Origin: WTFV01 sp965200895
GTDB taxonomy: Bacteria > Acidobacteriota > Vicinamibacteria > Vicinamibacterales > UBA8438
Direction of reading: 5' to 3'
Assembly: GCA_965200895.1 (NCBI GenBank)
Contig: CBDAVM010000002.1
Coordinates: forward strand, 1,922,001 to 1,986,000
DNA: 64,000 nt
Positions 41,682 through 54,141 of this stretch are shown here, one piece after another. Position numbers and translations under genes: made by a program. Position 1 is the first letter of the stretch. Each line of letters starts with the position of its first letter. The notes beneath the pieces are model-generated. The model saw nothing but the letters and a program-made list of their open reading frames with translations, did no database searches and was not told where the DNA came from.

Positions 41682-42823
41682 GGCCCGGCCACCGCCGCCT
41701 CGAAGGCCGCCTGCCGCGGGTCCCGCGCCAGATGGCGCAGCAGGCTCCGGTTGAGGCTCTGCCGCACCTCCCGGTTCGGATAGCCCAATCGGTAGTATGT
41801 CTCTTCACCGCGCGACACCGTCTCGCGGATCGTCAGGTAGCCGGTCTGGAACAGCAGCGCCTCAGTGGCGAGGTCGTCCACGTCAAATGCCGACAGCAGA
41901 TCGTCCGTCCCCAGCATGCCGTCCAGCTCCACCGACGGCACCCCCCGCCGCGTCAGCGTCTCCACCACGAACGCCGGCGTGCCCGTCTCGAACCACCAGG
42001 GCCGGAACTCGCCATTTCGGAACAGTTGCAGCAGGTCGTACGGGTTGTAGACCGTCTCTCCCAGCCAGTTGTAGCCGTTGTACCAGTCCCGGATGCGCTC
42101 CCGGTCGAACCGCGCCAGCTCCGGTCCGAACACCGCGTCCAGGTCCGACTCCGTGTAGCCGCACAGCGCCGAGTAGCGCGGACTCAGCGTGATGTCGGTC
42201 AGGTTGTTGAGGTCCGAGAACAGGCTCACCTTCGTGAACTTGCTCACCCCCGTCAGCAGCGCGAAGTGCACGTGCGCGTCGCTGAACTTGATCGCCCCGT
42301 ACAGGCCCCGCAGCGTGTCCCGGTTCTCACGCGCAGCGGTCGGATCGTCCAGCAGGTCCAGGATCGGCTTGTCGTACTCGTCCACCAGCACCACCACGCG
42401 GCGGCCCGTCCGCTCATGCAACGTCCGCAGGAGGTGGCGGAAGCGCACCGCCCCCGTCTCGTCGCACGGCTCCACCTGATGTTCTCGCTCGACGGCGGCG
42501 ATCTGCGCCAGCACATCCGCCTCCAGGCTTACCGGCGCCCGGAACTTGTCGCCGCTGAAGTCCAGCCGCACCACGGGGTGGCGCACCGACCAGTCCCACT
42601 TGTCGTGGATGGCCAGCCCCTCGAACAGCGGCTCGTTGCCCTCGAACAGCTCCTTCAGCGTGTCGACGAACAGACTCTTGCCGAAACGCCGCGGACGCGA
42701 CAGGAACCAGCGCCAGCCCTCCTCGACCAGCCGCAGCGCGAAGGGGGTCTTGTCGACGTAGTAGCAGCCCTCCTCGCGGATCCGGCGGAAGGTGTGGATG
42801 CCGAGCGGCAGTTGCTGCTTCAT
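41678..42823 (-). CDS. AAA-ATPase-like protein lacking its usual nuclease domain
   Basis: 381 residues. AAA-ATPase_like domain: LPLGIHTFRRIREEGCYYVDKT at the start, P-loop-like SRPRRFGKSLFVDTL (about 42-56), and VVVLVDEYDKPILD as Walker B. Then KFSDAHVHFALLTGVSKFTKVSLFSDLNNLTDITL. Family members are usually about 500-570 residues and end with a PD-(D/E)XK (DUF1703) nuclease domain; here the protein stops at VAGP, before it, and ptrB starts on the stop codon. Either a natural short form or the remnant of a truncated mobile-type gene. Role unknown. Confidence 0.85.
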   Translation of the reverse strand: MKQQLPLGIHTFRRIREEGCYYVDKTPFALRLVEEGWRWFLSRPRRFGKSLFVDTLKELFEGNEPLFEGLAIHDKWDWSVRHPVVRLDFSGDKFRAPVSLEADVLAQIAAVEREHQVEPCDETGAVRFRHLLRTLHERTGRRVVVLVDEYDKPILDLLDDPTAARENRDTLRGLYGAIKFSDAHVHFALLTGVSKFTKVSLFSDLNNLTDITLSPRYSALCGYTESDLDAVFGPELARFDRERIRDWYNGYNWLGETVYNPYDLLQLFRNGEFRPWWFETGTPAFVVETLTRRGVPSVELDGMLGTDDLLSAFDVDDLATEALLFQTGYLTIRETVSRGEETYYRLGYPNREVRQSLNRSLLRHLARDPRQAAFEAAVAGP

Positions 42824-43028
42824 GGGGTCCGGTGACTATCGGCCTTGCGAATCCGTTGCCGGGAACAGGGCGCCGGCGGCTGGCGCTTCCTCGCAGTGTC
42901 AGGGGCGCAGGGATTGTACGCCGTTCGCGCCCACCCACTCCGGCCGTCGTGCGGTCGGTGTCCGTACCGAGGCCGGGCCGCGGTTCGACCGCTGCCGCGG
43001 CCAGGCGCTCGCCGCTCCAGCCTCGGCC

Positions 43029-45482
43029 CTACTCCATGCGCAGCGCGGTCATCGGGTCGACCTGCGCCGCGCGGCGCGCGGGCAGCCAGCTCGCGAACAG
43101 GCAGACTCCCACCAGCAGTACCGAGACGGCGGCGAAGACCGTCGGGTCGAGCGGGCTGGTCTCGAACAGCAGCGCCTGCAGACGCCGGGTCAGGGCCACT
43201 GCCGACCCGACGCCGAGCGCGGCCCCGGCCAGCGCGAGGCCGCCCGCCTCGGTGAGCACCAGCCCGCGCACGTCACCCGCCTGCGCACCGACCGCCATGC
43301 GGATGGCGATCTCGCGGCGGCGCTGCGTGACCAGGTAGGAGACGACGCCGTAGAGGCCGACCGAGCCGAGCAGGAGTGCGAGACCGGCGGCCACGACGAG
43401 CAGGACCATGACGAAGGCCCGCGCGCCGCGCGCGCGCCCGACCAGCGTCTCCAGCGTCTCGACGTCCGCAATCGGCAGCGTGGGATCCAGCCCGCGCACC
43501 GCCTCCCGCACGGCGCCCGCCAGCGCCCCGGCGTCGGGCGCGCGCACCACGTAGCGCATCGCGGCGGGGACGCCTTCGCCGCCCGCAACTCCCGGGACCG
43601 GGTAGTACGCCATCTCCGGCGGGTCCTCGTGCAGCGCGATCTCGTGGATGTCGTCCACCACACCGACGACGCGGGTCCACTCCTCGCCCTCCCCGGGCGG
43701 CCCGCCGCGCCGGATGCCTTTGCCGAGCGCGCTCTCTCCGGGCCAGTGCGTGCGCGCCAGCGACCGCGACACGATGGCCACCGAAGCATGCCGTTCACCG
43801 TCCAGACGGTCGAACACGCGCCCTTCGACCAGCTCGACGCGCAGTGCATCGAAGTAGCCGGGCGCCACGCGCTTGATCAGGAACACCGGCGGCACCTCGC
43901 CGTCCGCCAGCGGACGCCCCTCGATGCTGTGCCCGCTGCCGGACACCTCGCCGCCCAGGGGCACGGTCGACGCCGCGGAGGCCTCCTCGACCCCGGGCAG
44001 GCCCCGCAACCGGTCCACCAGGTCCCGGTGGAAGTTGAGCCGGGCGTCGGCCGACGCGTAGTCGCGCTCGGGAAGCGCCAGCCCGAAGGTCAGCACGCCC
44101 ACCGGATCGAAGCCCGGATCCACGGCGGCCAGCCTCTGGAAGGAGCGCACCGCCAGTCCCGATCCGACCAGCAGGGTCAGCGCCAGCGCGACCTGCATCA
44201 CCACGAGTCCGCGCCGCGCGATCTGACGCGCGCGGCCGGCCGTGGCGCCGCGTGCGCCGGCCGTCATGTGGCCCGCCGCCGCCACCGCGCCGGCGCGCAG
44301 GGCCGGCAGGAGGCCGAAGAGGAGTCCGGCGACCACCGAGACCGCCAGGCCGAACAGCAATACGGAGGCGTCGATGGAGATCTCGTCCAGCCGCGGCAGG
44401 TCCCGCGGACCGAAGCGAACCAGCAGACGGACCGCCGCCAGCGCCAGCGGCAGCGCCAGCAGGCCGCCGGCGACGCCGAGCAGGACGCTCTCGACGAGGA
44501 CCGAGGCGGCCAGCGTGCCGCGGCTCTCCCCGAGGGCGGCCCGAACCGCCACTTCCCCGTGCCGCGCCTCGGACCGGACGAGGAACAGGTTGGCGACGTT
44601 GGCGCAGGCGATGAGCAGGAGGAACCCCACGGATCCGAGCAGGATCCACAGCGTCGCCTCGATGTCGCCGACCAGCACTTCGCGGGCGGGATCCACCAGC
44701 GGCCGGAATCCGGCGTTCACCAGGACCGGCGCGGCGCCCTGGTCCGGCAGCAGCTCGGCCAGGTTCGACAGCATGGCGTCGAGCTCGGCCTGCACCTGCC
44801 CCGGGGTGGAGCCGTCCGCGATACGCGCCACGCCGTTGATGCCGAACGCGCCGAGCTGCGCGTTCTGCGGGTCGAGCCGGAGCGGGCGCCAGAGGTCGAT
44901 CTCCTGCTGCGAGAAGGAGAAACCCGGAGGCATGACGCCGACGATCTCCACGCTCTCCCCGTCGAGGTCGACGATTCGCCCCATGACACCCGGTGCGGCG
45001 CCGAACCGGGTGCGCCACAGCCCGTCGCTCAGCACGACCACCGGCGCGGCGCCCGCCCGATCCTCCTCGGCGGTGAACGCACGGCCGAGACGCGGCGGTG
45101 TCCGCAGCACATCGAAGAACGATGCCGTCACGCTCGACGCCGCCACGCGCTGCGGGTTCTCCGGACCGGTGAAGCTCACCTGCTCGTCCCGGTACGCCGC
45201 CACGCTCTCCAGCGTGCGGCTCTCCTCCGCGTACAGGAAGTGGAGCGCGTCCGACATCGGCAGCTCATCGAGCTGCGCGAGCCCCGGCGCCGCGTGCCGC
45301 AGCGCCACCAGCCGCTCGGAGTCGGGAAACGGCAGCGGCCGCAGCAGCACGGCGTTGACCACGGTGAAGATGGCGATGTTCGCACCGATCCCCGTCGCCA
45401 GGGTCGCCAGCGCCAACAGGGTGAACCCCGGACTGGCCAGTATGCGGCGGCCGAAGAGCCGGATCTGCAGGAGCGGTGTCAT
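43029..45482 (-). CDS. ADOP-type ABC permease (MacB/FtsX-like, acidobacterial duplicated orphan permease)
   Basis: 817 residues. Helix near residues 15-40 (FTLLALATLATGIGANIAIFTVVNAVLLRPLPF, a hallmark of the ADOP family), a MacB-type periplasmic domain (about 50-260), the FtsX helices (about 280-400), a second periplasmic domain, and the last three helices ending with SWLPARRAAQVDPMTALRME. No ATPase gene adjoins it. ADOP permeases are found in great numbers in Acidobacteriota; function unknown, presumed envelope transport or mechanotransmission. The 205-base stretch before it (42824-43028) holds nothing recognisable. Confidence 0.92.
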   Translation of the reverse strand: MTPLLQIRLFGRRILASPGFTLLALATLATGIGANIAIFTVVNAVLLRPLPFPDSERLVALRHAAPGLAQLDELPMSDALHFLYAEESRTLESVAAYRDEQVSFTGPENPQRVAASSVTASFFDVLRTPPRLGRAFTAEEDRAGAAPVVVLSDGLWRTRFGAAPGVMGRIVDLDGESVEIVGVMPPGFSFSQQEIDLWRPLRLDPQNAQLGAFGINGVARIADGSTPGQVQAELDAMLSNLAELLPDQGAAPVLVNAGFRPLVDPAREVLVGDIEATLWILLGSVGFLLLIACANVANLFLVRSEARHGEVAVRAALGESRGTLAASVLVESVLLGVAGGLLALPLALAAVRLLVRFGPRDLPRLDEISIDASVLLFGLAVSVVAGLLFGLLPALRAGAVAAAGHMTAGARGATAGRARQIARRGLVVMQVALALTLLVGSGLAVRSFQRLAAVDPGFDPVGVLTFGLALPERDYASADARLNFHRDLVDRLRGLPGVEEASAASTVPLGGEVSGSGHSIEGRPLADGEVPPVFLIKRVAPGYFDALRVELVEGRVFDRLDGERHASVAIVSRSLARTHWPGESALGKGIRRGGPPGEGEEWTRVVGVVDDIHEIALHEDPPEMAYYPVPGVAGGEGVPAAMRYVVRAPDAGALAGAVREAVRGLDPTLPIADVETLETLVGRARGARAFVMVLLVVAAGLALLLGSVGLYGVVSYLVTQRRREIAIRMAVGAQAGDVRGLVLTEAGGLALAGAALGVGSAVALTRRLQALLFETSPLDPTVFAAVSVLLVGVCLFASWLPARRAAQVDPMTALRME

Positions 45483-45540
45483 GCCGGGTCCACTCTACCG
45501 GTTGTTCGTTCGCATCGTCCGGCCGGCACGCGCAACGCCC

Positions 45541-45630
45541 CGGCCGCGCGAACGCCGCTACGGCGTCTTCACGCGAGATTCCCTGCGTCGGCTGGCAGTC
45601 ACTGCGCGTCCCGGCCGCGCGCGAACGCCG

Positions 45631-45645
<15 letters not shown>
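45541..45645. repeat. Direct repeat that duplicates the 3' end of the tricorn gene, with hairpins
   Basis: 45541-45572 and 45612-45645 are identical except for one inserted GC. Each holds AACGCCG-CTA-CGGCGTC, a hairpin with a three-base loop. In the right-hand copy the loop is the stop codon (TAG on the minus strand) of the tricorn gene. A termination hairpin or scar of a partial duplication. Confidence 0.6.
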
Positions 45646-48948
<3,303 letters not shown>

Positions 48949-49097
48949 CCTCTCCTCCTCGGTCTCGGCCTCGTCGCGGAGACGCCCGACGGGGGCGTCG
49001 GCCCTCCGACCCGGCGACGGGGCCGCCACTTTCGCATCTCGACCAGATACGTCCGCTCCCGGACGAGTCATGCCTCTCCGACCCGGCAGCGGGACCG

Positions 49098-49850
49098 CTA
49101 CTTCCGCAGGGTCCGTTCGACGTAGGCGCGCACGGCGTCCTGCACGGGCGTGGACATCCACGCCTCCAGCACCTCCTCGTCCACCGACTTCATGTAGCGC
49201 ACCACCCGATCCCGGCTCGGCTGGCGGATGATGCGCTTGGTCAGGGAGAACGAGGCGGGCGGCAGTGCGCCGAGATGCGCGGCCACCGCGACGGCCCGAT
49301 CGACGAGCGCATCCGGGGCGGCGAGCTCGTCGATGAAACCGTTGGCGAGCGCATCATCCGGCGTGCAGGTGAGTCCCTGGTAGACCACCGCCTGCAGCCG
49401 GTGCGGCGGGACGACGAGCCGCAGGATCTCCATCGCCATGCTCGGGAACGGCACGCCCACCGACAGCTCGGGCGTACCGATACGCCCGGCCCCCTCGGCC
49501 ATCACACGGTAGTCGCAGGCGCAGGCGAGGACGCAGCCGCCCGCGATGGCGTGCCCGTTCACCGCGGCAACGAGCGGTTTCGGGAAGGTGAAGGTCTTGA
49601 AGAAGGCGTCGCCGAGCAGCGGCAGGAACGCCTTGACGTAGTCACGGCCGCCTTCGGTCAACCGACGCAGCTCGACGCCGGCCGAGAACACCTTCCCCGT
49701 CCCGATCAGCACGACCGCCGAGGTGTCCGCCTGCTCGAGCCGGGCGAGCTCCGCTATCCAGCCGCGCATCAACTCGATGTCGAACGCGTTGACCTTGCCG
49801 TGCTCGATACGAACGACCGTAACGTGGTCTCGCGATTCCGTCGTGATCAT
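49098..49850 (-). CDS. Enoyl-CoA hydratase/isomerase family protein
   Basis: 250 residues. Crotonase fold: oxyanion-hole pieces FSAGVELRRL and NGHAIAGGCVLACACDYRVM, then IGTPELSVGVPFPS with one candidate catalytic Glu; the second usual Glu (in the GGG-x-E region) is absent, replaced by AIAGGCVLA, so it may be an isomerase or other crotonase-type enzyme instead of a hydratase. Single gene between the ABC permease and the tricorn protease; 143 bases separate it from the permease, including a 9-base inverted repeat. Confidence 0.85.
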   Translation of the reverse strand: MITTESRDHVTVVRIEHGKVNAFDIELMRGWIAELARLEQADTSAVVLIGTGKVFSAGVELRRLTEGGRDYVKAFLPLLGDAFFKTFTFPKPLVAAVNGHAIAGGCVLACACDYRVMAEGAGRIGTPELSVGVPFPSMAMEILRLVVPPHRLQAVVYQGLTCTPDDALANGFIDELAAPDALVDRAVAVAAHLGALPPASFSLTKRIIRQPSRDRVVRYMKSVDEEVLEAWMSTPVQDAVRAYVERTLRK

Positions 49851-49881
49851 CGCTGCGGAACTCCACAGGCCGACACGGCCT

Positions 49882-49944
49882 CGGCTTCAACCCGCCTTCG
49901 CCCCCAACAATCCCGGGACAGCGCCGAACCCGGCCTTGAAGCCG
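49882..49944. repeat. Long-loop inverted repeat
   Basis: CGGCTTCAA (49882-49890) and TTGAAGCCG (49936-49944) are perfect complements separated by 45 bases, between the FtsX-type permease stop and the crotonase start. May form a stem after the permease operon. Confidence 0.3.
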
Positions 49945-49993
49945 AAGTCGGCCACCACCTGCAACATACCACGGACGCCCCCGTCACTCCCGG

Positions 49994-52900
49994 TCATTCC
50001 GCACGCAGCGCCGCAAGCAGCGGCGACCGCACCGCGGCGACGGTCGCGGCCAGCGACGCGGCCAGGCCCGTGGCGACCACGACCAGCAGCAGCCCCCCCA
50101 GCGACAGCAGCGGCACGCCCCCGCCCCGCTCCAGCCACGCCGGCGCGATGGCGACGACGGCGCAGCCGGCTCCGATCGCCAGTCCCGCGAAGAGCAGCAA
50201 CGCGTTCTCCGCCAGCACCATCAGCGACAGGTGGCCGGCGTTGTAGCCGACCGCCCGCAGCAGGGCCAGCTCGCGGCGGCGCTCCAGCACGTTGCGCAGC
50301 AGGACCGCGCCGAGCCCGAAGGTCCCCAGCACGAGGCCGAGTCCGCCCAGCGTCTGGAACGTCGCGAGATAGGTGTTCTCCACGCGATGGAACGCCGCCA
50401 GGCGCTCGGCGGCCGAGACGGCGTCGAAGCCGAAGTCACCCAGACGGTCCTCGAGCGCCGCGCTCACCTCGGCCGACCGCTCCGGCGGCGCGTCGATCAG
50501 GAAGAAGCGGTGGCCGTCGTGCTCGGGGAACACGCGCTGGAAATGGCGTTCGCCGATCAGCAGCTCGCGCTGGAAGATGCTGTCCGAGAGCGCGCCGACG
50601 ATGCGCAGCGTGATCGGCCGGTCGGTGTCCCGGTTCAGCACGAAGTCGTCGCCGATGGACAGGTGCAGCGCATAGGCCAGCGAGGTGGCGTCGGCGATGG
50701 CCGGAATCGCGCCGTCGGGCAACTCGCGGTCGAGCAGCAGCCACGGGTTGGCTTCCTCGTCCGGGGTCTCGGCGGCGGTGGCGCCGAAACCGAAACGTCC
50801 CTCGGCCACGAAGGCCGCGGACGGGGCCAGCACCCGCGGATCCTTCGCCTGGTACAGGTTCAGGCAGCTCGCATCCTCGCCGGGCCGCAACCGGAAGCGG
50901 GCCAGCGACACCCCGGCCAGCGGCTCGCCCACCGCGAACAGGTCCTCGATGAAGAGCGCTTCCTGCCCTTCCGGCGTCGTCGGGTCGTGCACCACCGGCA
51001 GGAGCGCATCCGCCAGCAGGGTGTAGCCGCCGGTGCCGGAAGCGCGGTCGAGCACGTCTCCTCCCTCGCGCCGGAAGGCGTCGACGGCCACGATGATGAA
51101 GGCCGCGAACGCGATCAGGGCGATGCACAGCACGCTGCGGCCCGGCCGGTACGCCGCGTTGCGGAACCCCACCTGCGACACCGACCCGGAGCCGGCCACA
51201 GAGCCGGCCGGCCGCCGGTGCAGCCACGCCCACGCCAGGACGAGCAGCGCGGCCAGCAGCGTCAGCCCGCCGCCGAAGAAGCCGCCGGTGGCGCCGATCA
51301 GCCCCGCCGCCGCCACGGCGACCAGAGCTGCGCCGACACCGATGAGCGCAACGCCGACCCGCCACGCGCGTGATCCGACCGGTTGCGCGCGCCCGGATAC
51401 CTGCGCGCGCCCGGCCGCCTCGGCCACCGCGCCGGTCAGCAGGCTGCGCGGCGAGGCCGGGGCCAGCGCGCGCAGGGTCCCGGCGATGGCCCCCAGCGCG
51501 GCCAGGACACCGCCCGCCGCCCCGGCGCCCAGCATCGCCGGCGACACGTCCAGCGCCAGCCGCGTGGTCCCGACCGCATCGACCCACCAGGTCCGCAGCC
51601 CCAGCATGATGAGATCCGCATAGAGCACGGCGCCCGCGACGCCGAGCGCGCTGCCGATCACCGACAGGAGGCCCGCCTCGGTCAGGAACACGCGCCGGAT
51701 GGCGGGGGCCGGGAACCCGGTGGCGCGCAGCAGACCCAGCTCGCGCAGGCGCTGCTCCACCCCCAGCCGGAAGAAGAGACCGGCCAGCAGCAGCGCCGAC
51801 ACGACGAGGAAGAAGCTGAAGTAGATGAAGTACAGCCCGAAGTCGGTCACCCCGGCCGACGCCTCCAGCGCCAGCGAGCGGGCCGGATAGACGACGAAGC
51901 CGAGCGCCAGCGGGTCGAGCGCCTCGCCCAGGGCGGCGGCGACGCGCTCGCGGGCCGCCGACAGGTCCGCGCCCGCGGTCGGGTGGAGGCGGACCGACGT
52001 CACCTGTCCCCAGCGCGACGCCCACATCCGCTGGCCGGCCGCGAGCGGGATGAACGCCTTCGGCGTCGTGCGGTGATCGTCCCAATAGGTCTCGTCGACC
52101 GGCCGGATCAGATCCAGGTCGACCGGAAACGGCGGATCCCAGTCGATGACGTTGGTGGCCTCGGTGATGCCGGGATAGTCGGGCGTGAGATCGGGATCGT
52201 CGGCGGCGCCGGCGATCGGCACCACGCCGGCCACCTGCAGCTCGGCCTCGTGCGTCGTCAGCCGGCCCTCGTCGGCCCACAGGTAGTACTCGATGGTCAG
52301 CCGATCGCCCGCGACCGCGCCGAGATCATCCGCCGTCCACTCGTTCAGGACGACCGGCGCGGGTTCGCCCGGAGCCGCGGACACATCGACCGCCCCGACC
52401 GCAGACAGCGCGCGTGCGGTGATCACCGAGTACGGCGTGACGCGGTCGTTGTTGCGGATCCGGTTGGCCAGATACGAGAGCACCGGCTCGGCCCGCAGGC
52501 CGAGGGCCGACGCCGCCTGCTCGATCTCCGCCACCGTTTCGTCGGTCAGCAGGCCCGCCGCCGACTCGACGGCGACGGTGTGGTGGGCGGGAATCGCCCG
52601 CACCCGCAGCCCGAGATCCTCCAGCGTGGCACTGTCGCGGACCGCCGACTCGGCTGCCGCCTGCCGGCTCGCGTCCTCGTCGGCAGAGACCGCGGCGTCG
52701 GCGCCACCGGCGGCGCCGTGGTGGCCGAGCAGCAGCGTGTTGACCCGCCCCTCCTGCTCCAGTTCCTCCTGCAGCCGCGCCAGCGGCACGAACACCGAGC
52801 GCGCCAGCCCCTGCTGCGGCCGGAACGAGAATTCGCCCAGCTCCGAGGCGTCGAGCACGCGGTCGATGCCCAGCCGCAGCGTGCGACCGACGTCGTCGCG

Positions 52901-53419
52901 CCGGCCGTGCAGCGAACTGAGCGGCACCGCCGACGGCTTCTCCACGCGCACCAGCAACGCATCGTCCGGCGCCGCCGCCAGCTCCGCCGCCAGTCCGCCG
53001 CTCACGAGCGCCGTGTTGCGTCCCGGCGCGAACGCCGCCGGGTCGAGGCCGTGGAAGGTCCAGAAGCGCGCGTCGACGCCGTAGACCTGCACCCCCGACG
53101 CCCGTCGGCCGCTCGCCTGGTGGGTGACGAAGCCCTCGACCGCCGCCAGGGGCGCCGCCGCGGCGAAGCGGCCATCGAGCGCATCGGCGGCCAGCAGGTC
53201 CGCCGCGAACGCCTCCGGCACGAAGCGGGCGCTGGTCACCACGCGATCGACGGCGCCGAGCCGTTCGAGGGCCAGCGCGCGCAGACTCGACCGCACCGAA
53301 ACGCCGACCAGCAGCGCCCCGGCCAGCACCGCCACCGCCACCGCGACGCCGGCGATGACGGCGAGGTTGGTGCGCCAGTAGTGGACGATATTCCGCCGAA
53401 TGAGAGCGAGCAGGCTCAT
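49994..53419 (-). CDS. ABC transporter permease, FtsX-like (LolC/MacB class)
   Basis: 1141 residues from ATG 53419 (GGAGG before it). One N-terminal helix (about 18-40), a very large extracytoplasmic domain (about 45-540), FtsX helices (about 560-720: YFIYFSFFLVVSALLLAGLFFRLGVEQRLRELGLLRATG), further helices (about 745-830), a second soluble domain, and a C-terminal FtsX set (ERRRELALLRAVGYN). Duplicated layout like the large putative lipoprotein-exporting permeases. The ATPase gene lies 30 bases upstream. Substrate unknown. Confidence 0.9.
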   Translation of the reverse strand: MSLLALIRRNIVHYWRTNLAVIAGVAVAVAVLAGALLVGVSVRSSLRALALERLGAVDRVVTSARFVPEAFAADLLAADALDGRFAAAAPLAAVEGFVTHQASGRRASGVQVYGVDARFWTFHGLDPAAFAPGRNTALVSGGLAAELAAAPDDALLVRVEKPSAVPLSSLHGRRDDVGRTLRLGIDRVLDASELGEFSFRPQQGLARSVFVPLARLQEELEQEGRVNTLLLGHHGAAGGADAAVSADEDASRQAAAESAVRDSATLEDLGLRVRAIPAHHTVAVESAAGLLTDETVAEIEQAASALGLRAEPVLSYLANRIRNNDRVTPYSVITARALSAVGAVDVSAAPGEPAPVVLNEWTADDLGAVAGDRLTIEYYLWADEGRLTTHEAELQVAGVVPIAGAADDPDLTPDYPGITEATNVIDWDPPFPVDLDLIRPVDETYWDDHRTTPKAFIPLAAGQRMWASRWGQVTSVRLHPTAGADLSAARERVAAALGEALDPLALGFVVYPARSLALEASAGVTDFGLYFIYFSFFLVVSALLLAGLFFRLGVEQRLRELGLLRATGFPAPAIRRVFLTEAGLLSVIGSALGVAGAVLYADLIMLGLRTWWVDAVGTTRLALDVSPAMLGAGAAGGVLAALGAIAGTLRALAPASPRSLLTGAVAEAAGRAQVSGRAQPVGSRAWRVGVALIGVGAALVAVAAAGLIGATGGFFGGGLTLLAALLVLAWAWLHRRPAGSVAGSGSVSQVGFRNAAYRPGRSVLCIALIAFAAFIIVAVDAFRREGGDVLDRASGTGGYTLLADALLPVVHDPTTPEGQEALFIEDLFAVGEPLAGVSLARFRLRPGEDASCLNLYQAKDPRVLAPSAAFVAEGRFGFGATAAETPDEEANPWLLLDRELPDGAIPAIADATSLAYALHLSIGDDFVLNRDTDRPITLRIVGALSDSIFQRELLIGERHFQRVFPEHDGHRFFLIDAPPERSAEVSAALEDRLGDFGFDAVSAAERLAAFHRVENTYLATFQTLGGLGLVLGTFGLGAVLLRNVLERRRELALLRAVGYNAGHLSLMVLAENALLLFAGLAIGAGCAVVAIAPAWLERGGGVPLLSLGGLLLVVVATGLAASLAATVAAVRSPLLAALRAE

Positions 53420-53449
53420 GCGCGCCTCCTCCACCTCGTCGCGCTCCGA

Positions 53450-54121
53450 CTAGTCCGACGCGAGCGCGAGCTTCTGGTTGTCGAGCCGGTAGCGGATGGG
53501 ACAGCGTTCCGCCAGCCCCGAATTGTGCGTCACGATCAGCAGCATGTTGTTCTGCTGCGCGTGCAGCTCGAACAGGAGCGACGTGATCGTCTCCGCCGAC
53601 CGCCCATCGAGGTTCCCGGTCGGCTCGTCGCAGACGACGAGCGGCGGCTGCCGGACGAGTGCCCGCGCGAGAGCCACGCGCTGCCGCTCGCCGCCGGAGA
53701 GCTCCGCCGGCCGGTGGTCCATGCGGTCCTGCAGCCCGACCTGCTCCAGCAGCGACCGCGCCCGCCCGGTCGCCGCCGCGTCGGCGGCGCCGACCAGCGT
53801 CGGCACCAGTACGTTCTCCAGCACCGTGCACTGCGGCAGCAGCAGGTGATCCTGGAAGACGAAACCGACCTGCGAGTTGCGGAAGGCGGCCTGCTTCTGT
53901 TCGTCGAGCGCGAACGGATCGGCGCCGTCGAGGGTGACCCGGCCGCGGGTCGGCGGTTCGAGCGCGCCGACGATGTAGAGCAGGGTGCTCTTGCCGCTGC
54001 CCGACGGCCCCATGATGGACGCCGCGTCCCCGCGCGACAGCGAGAACGAGACGTCGGTCAGAATGGGCAACGGGCCGCGGACGGTGGGATACGTCTTGGT
54101 GAGCTGACCGACTTCGAGCAA
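53450..54121 (-). CDS. ABC transporter ATP-binding protein, LolD/MacB class
   Basis: 223 residues from TTG 54121, chosen because it gives the family length and has a G-rich ribosome site; the longer open frame is a shadow of the dehydrogenase gene. Walker A GPSGSGKS (38-45), Q-loop in GFVFQDHLLLPQCTVLENV, signature LSGGERQRVALARAL, Walker B LVVCDEPTGNLD and switch His in VTHNSGLAERC. Pairs with the FtsX-like permease that follows; preceded 20 bases by the aldehyde dehydrogenase. Such systems move lipoproteins, peptides or lipids across the envelope. Confidence 0.93.
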   Translation of the reverse strand: MLEVGQLTKTYPTVRGPLPILTDVSFSLSRGDAASIMGPSGSGKSTLLYIVGALEPPTRGRVTLDGADPFALDEQKQAAFRNSQVGFVFQDHLLLPQCTVLENVLVPTLVGAADAAATGRARSLLEQVGLQDRMDHRPAELSGGERQRVALARALVRQPPLVVCDEPTGNLDGRSAETITSLLFELHAQQNNMLLIVTHNSGLAERCPIRYRLDNQKLALASD

Positions 54122-54141
54122 GGCAGCCCCCCGCTCCGGGC

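Noticed and set aside
41678..42823. Transposase or IS element at the truncated AAA-ATPase
   Set aside because: No transposase motif, no terminal inverted repeats and no target duplication can be seen on either side.
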